From Ephemerocybe angulata (Eukaryota > Basidiomycota > Agaricomycetes > Agaricales > Psathyrellaceae): a DNA stretch of 64,000 nucleotides. Under the pieces are notes generated by a model. The model did not search any database, was not told where the DNA came from, and saw only the letters and a list, made by a program, of their open reading frames with translations. A program made the translations under genes and the position numbers. The DNA lies in assembly GCA_013368325.1 (NCBI GenBank), contig JAACJK010000001.1:3162001-3226000 (forward strand), read 5' to 3'. Below are positions 58,370 to 64,000 of this stretch, piece after piece. Numbering within the stretch: the stretch's first letter is position 1; each line of letters starts with the position of its first letter.

Positions 58370-60705
58370 TCATAGGGAGGCGGCCGCCATAAATCTGACG
58401 CCATAAGAGATATTCTGTGTCTGCATTGTCGATAAGGCCGTAGGAATCTCCGCAGCGGGGTGACTAGATGTCGGAGGTACAATTTGCACCCCTGTGTCCT
58501 CTGAATCGCAACACAAAGGGACTGAGATGGGGCGGGTGGGGATAGGCGCATGGATGACAGGTTCGGCAGAGAAAGTAGCGGACGGAGACACCTTGAACGA
58601 AGGGATAGTGGCTGCGTGCCTCATGATAGACTGGTAAACCTGCTGCGGTGTCATAGACGCGTCGAAGGGTCCAAACATGCCTGCGACGTGCGCAGGGGCG
58701 ATATTGGGGTACTGGTAGGCGAAGGACGTGGACGCCGGTGAGGCGACCTTCGTGGAAACAGATGGAGGTGATGGTGCCAGGGGCTTGGGTTCTGTCTCGA
58801 CCGGGGTTGCAGTCCCGCTCGACGGGGAACTGGACTCTGCGGCAGATCCCATCGCACTCTCCGAAGATGAGGACTCGGAAGCGTCGTTGCCCCGGTCATC
58901 GAACTTGCATGTACCCTTTTCGAGATGATACTTCAATCCGTTAGGATTAAGATAAGACTATAGGAGATATACGAATGGCCGTTGAATCAACTGCTCAGAT
59001 ACAGCAAGCCGACCAGCGGAACGAACCTTTGTGCACCCTTGATGCTAGAAGAAAAGTGATGACGTCAGCATCTGCAATTTGCAAAAAGTATCGCCAGGGG
59101 AGTATAAGCTTACTTACCGGGCATTTGAAATTCTTGTCGCGCTTCCTGCCTGTCGTTGACACCGGATTACTCCCTGCAGCTGCCGACTTGGCTCGAGGCT
59201 TCGCGACCTTGCCGCCATTATTGGTCTTCGGAGCATCGACCCCGCAAATTTCGAGGACCCTGGCTTCCCTCTCCGAGCTTGGTTCGACGGGTGCCTGCGA
59301 GGGTGCCGGAATAGCATTGGCCACACCGCTGCTGTCTGCTGAGGGGGAGGGGGAAGGGGTACGCGAGACGCCTGAGTGTGCGAGTGCAGCGACCGGCTCC
59401 TCTTCCGGCGCACGCTCGAGGTCCTCGAGTAGTTGGTCCTGTTCCTTCTGCTGCTGTCGACGGAGTTGCGCAACCCTATCGGTGAAACAGCGCTCATAGC
59501 GGGCATAATCCTTCGAGAAATCGTACTCAGGGCCGAATGCAGATATGACCATGTCGTTGGCGAAGGGGTGAGGCGCAGCGTCTTTCTCTGGTCCGAAAGA
59601 AAGTGCCAGACCGAGATACGGGCTGTATTCCAATATAGGCTGCCCGATATTGGAGCTGAAGGGATCGAGGGAGAGGCCAGTCGGTGTTGTTGGTGGAGGG
59701 GTGGATGATTCAACAGAAGACGATCGAGATGAGGAAGGCGTCGAAGGCAAAGGGGATCTGAATGACAGCAACGATGACCTGTTCTCGGTAGATGCTGAAG
59801 AGTTCTGGCTGGTGGATACTTTCAAGCGCTCGGGTGGGTAGATCCGTTTTCCGTTAGGTGCAACCAGGGAGATATGTTTCGATTCGAAATGGTTGATCAG
59901 CGCATGGAAGTCGGCAAGATGGACCCCACAGCAGACGTAGTTTGAACACTGTCATTGACACGGGGCGTCAGCGATCGTCCATCTCTGTTCGATCAATTAA
60001 ATATACGCACAACTTGGCGTTCTAGCGAGTTGATTCGCATCAGATCCTCGTGCGACCTGACCACCTGAAAATCGGGGGCTATGCCGCTATGAGACCCAAA
60101 CGACACGATCGTAGAGGGCATGCCAATGGAGTCGAGGCTACTCGAGCTTGAGGCTGGACTTGCAGGTCGTGTGAGAGGAGAGAGGAGGAAGGAGGGGGAG
60201 GGGAAGTGGGTTGTTTCCAATGTCGAATCTTTTAAAGCGACCGGAGGGCCGAGATATTCAAGCTCTGGAAGAGGACTTGAGTCTGAATCTAAGATGGGCA
60301 TGAAGAACCGAAAGGACGAACCAGAGATAGAGTGTGGAGGGGCGATATCCATGTCTATATCTGACAGACCTGGCACACTGGACACGCGCCCGGGACATGG
60401 CTTCGACGCGTTTGCGGGGCTGTTTCGCCTAATAGAGCAAGAAAGTCAGTAGTCCGAACACGCGTTAAGCCTGATCTCCGAGCAGAAGAAAGTTATCGAT
60501 GAAGATTAAGATGCGATGGGAAGTGCGTTGAGGCCACCTGATAGCAGTGGTCACCGAATGTCCAGACCCCGTTTCGCCAAAGAAATAGAAGGCGGCAGAA
60601 CTGCCGTGAATGTGAAGGGGTACGGGGAGAAACCAAAGGTGATGGGATGACTGACCAGCTTTCGAAGTGGACATGGGGCTGGTCACATTGCATTTGTGCG
60701 GCCAT
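58370..60705 (-). CDS. Zinc-finger transcription factor, Sfp1-like (C2H2 plus C2HC finger)
   Basis: Five exons: 60705-60656, 60428-60011, 59948-59118, 59044-59027, 58957-58370; 634 aa. An N-terminal Ser/Pro-rich region precedes a first finger (CCGVHLADFHALINHFESKH) and the KRIYPPERL segment. A long Ser/Pro/Glu-rich middle follows. The second finger is assembled from three exons: FKCP, then HQGCTK on an 18-nt microexon, then SYLNPNGLKYHLEKGTC. It is a C-x4-C finger whose last ligand is Cys. The NPNGLKYH string is the hallmark of Sfp1-type fingers, which control ribosomal and growth genes in yeasts. The tail is Ser/Pro-rich and ends FMAAASL. The 227-nt first intron is longer than usual and could hide an extra exon; the C-terminal stop is the simplest reading. 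Confidence 0.8.
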
Positions 60706-63272
60706 TGTGACGATGAAGGGAATTGGCAGGGCGAGGTGTTAGCCGACGGTTGGTAGTCGAGAAGGGATAAGCTTCGAACGAGTGTAGGGATGGGTCTACG
60801 GGGAGGGAGGCTGGCTTCAGCTTCAATCTCCCAGGGCCTAAATGAGATTGGCTAGGTAAGTAGCCGTTTCGAAGGGAACATCAGAATATCCCGCCAGCGT
60901 CGTTAATGAGACAGGAACGAGGACGAGAGGTTCGACGGAAAGGTCGACATCGTCAGTTGACACGGCCGAAAGTCCACCAGAAACAAATGAATACAAGCCA
61001 CGCAAGATGACTACTATCCGTGGACAGAATCCTAATGTAGTCCGACAGGCAGGAAGGTAGGAAGGAAGCCACCAGTATTACGACAAGTGACTGATGCAGT
61101 CATGGATGTGTGGAACTTAGACGATGAGCACCTCCATCCCCTACAGCTATGACTTGGTCCTGACACATGCAGAAGCCCATATAAAGTATTCTGCTTACCT
61201 CTTGTGCTTCAGGTGCAGTATGTCTTGATCAACAGACGTCTTCTGCGATGGGCGCGGGTACTTAGACTTCCTTTGAGCGCTTCTTGGAGGCACAGACGTC
61301 GGGGTCGGGGGAAGGGGGAGCGCCATTCGCCCTGGAGAGGGAGGTACTTATCCCTATTCGCTGGGAGACGACCATTGCTGCCTGAGTGCCGTCATGATGT
61401 GGAACCAGAATGGAACCGGGAGGCGAGATTAGCTGGTTGGGGTAACAGGTCCCAGTGGTTCCTAGAGAGGCGCCGCAGGTTTGCCCAAGTGTGTGAAGAT
61501 CTTCAAATTACGCATTGATTCCAGAAAATTTTCCCAACCAATTTCCAACGATCATCAGCGCTGAAGGGACCAATATTGAGTTGAATGGTCATGACCCGTA
61601 TAGTCGTGATAGCGACAAGTTACTGACCTTTCATGCGCACTCAATGCGCACTGGTCCTTACTTCGCTGAGTTTCTATCTGGCATACGCTGCCTCGTGGCC
61701 CAATGCTCTGAGGCGACCAAGAGGCGACTGTAACTTGAAGGAACTTCGGTGCGAGGTGAGTTCTAGGCTCGAGAACCGCTCGGTAGACCCTGCATATGGA
61801 CGGACCTTTTCCCGCTAAAGGCCCACGGTTCCCTCTTATTCGGGGATGGGAAGTGAATGAGCGCATAGTACTTGGTGGCGTTTAGTGGACCCGCCCAGAG
61901 TCGTATCGAACCATGCCTCACCCGCCCCGCTCAAATGAGCGACTTGCGCTTCCTTGTGGTGCTACAAAGTCTCCTCCATCATGCGCCCCCATGCAAGTTT
62001 CAGACGATTACACGAGGCCCTCCAACGCATTTACTCGGAGCAGATACGCACCTCTCTAGAAAAAAGAGAAGCAGCCTCTTCAGACTGTCGGACGCAAGGC
62101 GGATGTGGCTAAATTGGTGTGATGGTCAGGGTCGAACTTTGGGCGGAGCTTGGGACTCGGGAGGAACCGTTGCTTTGTCTGTAGAAGGTTCTGGGCGCTC
62201 GGGATACTTTAGTCACACAAATGCAGAGCGGAAACAAGCAAGTAACATAAGAAATGACATAAGATATGACTGAACCTGTTGGAGGGATTCAACTCACCTC
62301 CCTGTAACGTGAACTGTAAGGGTGGCGGAGGGCTGATTCCACTGGGTGGCGCAGTGGAGGCCCACAGTCGTTCAAGATACTTACCTGCATATGATACCAC
62401 GATTTCGTCGCCCCGACCGTCGCACTCCTTGCGGACACGGCAGCTGTGGTGTGGTCATCGCGCTCGACAGGTAACAGAGAGGAAGCCCGAGCTGCACGGT
62501 GTTAAGCACCATCTTATCTTATCTCGACGTCGGGCTGATCCTGGTAACCGATCTTGCCGAGAACCTCGATATGAAGGGCGCCTAACTAGATGACAAGGGT
62601 CAAGTCAAATTTGAAGGAATCTGGTAGTTTCTACGTGCCTCCTCAATCCTTTGCAAGCTATCCCTAGATCACGAGTTCAAAGTTGTTTGCGCGACTTTGT
62701 TTTCCCCGCCATATAAACCGAAAGCCATTCGCATTCTGGCACTCTCGCGTTCTTTCCTCTTTTCCTCTCAGACCCAAGCTATCTAGCTGAGCTATGTCGA
62801 CCATTATGCCGTGAGTATTATACCACTACCTTTGGGCATTTCTTGAGGAATGTAGGGTAGCGTCCAAGCCACAGCCATGTCGGGAGTCCTCCACTGATTT
62901 TCTGCCCAGGCAGACGAATATATGCGCTCTATTTAAAGAATTGTCAGATTTCGTGAGTCGTAGCTTCACTTTAATAGCTCATAACTCTCTCATAAGCTCC
63001 CTGGCCTTGAGATTCCGGGTGTTTGCTTGGACTAATTACGACGCGTCCGGCGCGTCGCGCGTGTCGCGATCGTGGGAATATTGGCTGATCAAAATTCGGC
63101 CCGAACACAAGTTGCCGACGACGTAATGGATGTACGTTGTCTTCGGCTCCCTCCCAGGAATTCACTCTTGTGCTGCGATCTGACTCCGACAGAACTGCTG
63201 CGACTGCGCACTCGCCAACCTTTCTATTTAAACCCCAATCCACCCCCAAATCGTCCAAGCTGTGAACACCCA
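60706..63272. other. Gene-poor stretch between zinc-finger gene and Zn2Cys6 gene
   Basis: About 2.57 kb. The left side holds the zinc-finger gene's promoter. Open frames such as 61872-62273 and 61204-61518 show no motif. A TATAAA at 62712-62717 precedes an ATG at 62794 with a splice donor 17 bp later (GTGAGT, 62811), but no matching downstream exon was found. TATTTAAA at 63225-63232 lies about 40 bp before the Zn2Cys6 ATG and is its likely TATA box. Confidence 0.45.
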
Positions 63273-64000
63273 ATGTCCTCAAACGAAGACCTCGACGAAA
63301 ACGACGATTACGAAGAACAGTGGTCTAGCGCTCGAGGAAACGATGATGGAGATTCCGAGGCAGCGGTCAAGAAACGAAAGGTTTCAAGAGCATGTGACGT
63401 CTGTCGAAAGCGAAAGGGTACGTCTGAGAATATTAACCACAGAGGCTAGAGCTCGACTGATTGAGTGGCACAGTTCGATGTGCGTGACCGTTATTCTGCC
63501 GAAAACGGAGACCTCGCCCGCTGAAATCACTGGCTGTAGGCGATTTTGTGCAGTTGCCGTCAGGGAATTTGCAGAAATGTTTGAACTGCTTCTCGTCCAA
63601 GATAGAGTGCAAGTTTACGGAAGTATCAAAGGTGCGCTACATGTGTTGACGCTTTCTAGTATCAATGTAATTGACTTCCTGGTAGCCTAGGAAATCAACG
63701 AAGAAGTATGTGGCTCTGGATTAACTCCCGGTGCTATCGATGCTGAGGTTACCGAAGCTATATGCTTTCATTAGAGGAGAAAGTATCGCGGTCAGAACGA
63801 CTCTTGGAGCTCGTGAGTTTAAAACATGTTGGTCCAATGGGTACCTTGACTCAATTAATTACAGTTATGCCCTGATCCTGGCCGTCGAGAAGAGATGCTC
63901 GAAGAAGACTTCGACTTCGACGACACATCTGTTGCTCACCCAGCAAAGGCTCCTGCCCCACAAATGCTGACTGAGGGAGAGTTCCTGTTGAACGCCATGG
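63273..64000 (+). CDS. Zn(II)2Cys6 fungal transcription factor (5' part, cut by window end)
   Basis: Exons that can be read: 63273-63417, 63474-63479 (6 nt), 63540-63631; later exons are uncertain. The last is about 63876 to the edge (CPDPGRREEMLEEDFDFDD). An acidic start (MSSNEDLDENDDYEEQ) and basic KKRKVSRA lead into the binuclear cluster: CDVCRKRK, then VRCDFVQLPSGNLQKC, then LNCFSSKIEC. The six Cys fit C-x2-C-x6-C-x12-C-x2-C-x6-C. A coiled dimerisation stretch (YMLSLEEKVSRSERLLEL) is seen near 63756-63809. Between it and the cluster the exon near 63691-63705 does not join in frame by simple GT-AG splicing, so either a splice choice was missed or the gene has a small defect there. The regulatory domain lies beyond the window. 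Confidence 0.75.

Overview
This window is nuclear DNA from a filamentous basidiomycete, very probably an Agaricomycete. Genes carry many short introns (about 50-65 nt, GT-AG, CTNAC-like branch sites). The families fit as well: an AA9 lytic polysaccharide monooxygenase, a CYP64-type P450, AIG1-like GTPase/WD40 proteins, MYND/ankyrin proteins and a large set of DUF7918 proteins. No tRNA, rRNA or CRISPR array was recognised.

Layout. 1-8.7 kb: a cluster of ToxD-like medium-chain reductases (3' end of one gene, two complete genes, one 3' relic). A 506-bp MITE with TA target duplication and a complete 3.3-kb DDE transposon with an apparently intact 921-aa transposase are inserted there. 8.9-10.4 kb: a MYND/ankyrin gene whose paralogue lies at 46.0-47.5 kb on the other strand. 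10.7-15.2 kb: three DUF7918 genes on the minus strand. 15.4-18.1 kb: a PLP homeostasis (YggS/PLPBP) gene and an AA9 LPMO. 18.3-25.9 kb: a tandem duplication of about 3.77 kb, each copy holding an AIG1-like GTPase/coiled-coil/WD40 gene plus DUF7918 3' sequence (a relic in the first copy, the end of an intact gene in the second). 25.5-33.8 kb: DUF7918 gene D, an Adp1-type ABCG transporter and ALG12, the last two divergent. 34.2-37.1 kb: a disordered-protein gene with apparent frame breaks. 37.9-41.6 kb: two tandem DUF7918 genes. 41.9-42.5 kb: a small secreted protein. 43.7-45.7 kb: a cytochrome P450. 48.7-53.7 kb: a 1598-aa AreA-GATA-like (DUF1752)/DUF3295-type regulator. 53.7-58.4 kb: a gene-poor stretch with a local repeat cluster. 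58.4-60.7 kb: an Sfp1-like C2H2/C2HC zinc-finger factor. 63.3 kb to the edge: a Zn(II)2Cys6 transcription factor, cut by the window end.

How it fits together. The window mixes housekeeping genes (ALG12, PLPBP, ABC, AreA-like and Sfp1-like regulators) with lineage-specific duplicated families (reductases, DUF7918, GTPase-WD40, MYND) and mobile DNA. The most notable signal is the tandem GTPase-WD40 pair: differences between the two propellers fall largely at the same two positions of each blade, as expected for a recognition surface under diversifying selection in fungal NLR-like receptors. Second is the DUF7918 expansion: six genes, five of which end in a basic tail and a V-[IV]-D-L motif like a SUMO-interacting motif. 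Exon coordinates were derived by hand from splice signals, reading frame and paralogue comparison; no database search was possible.
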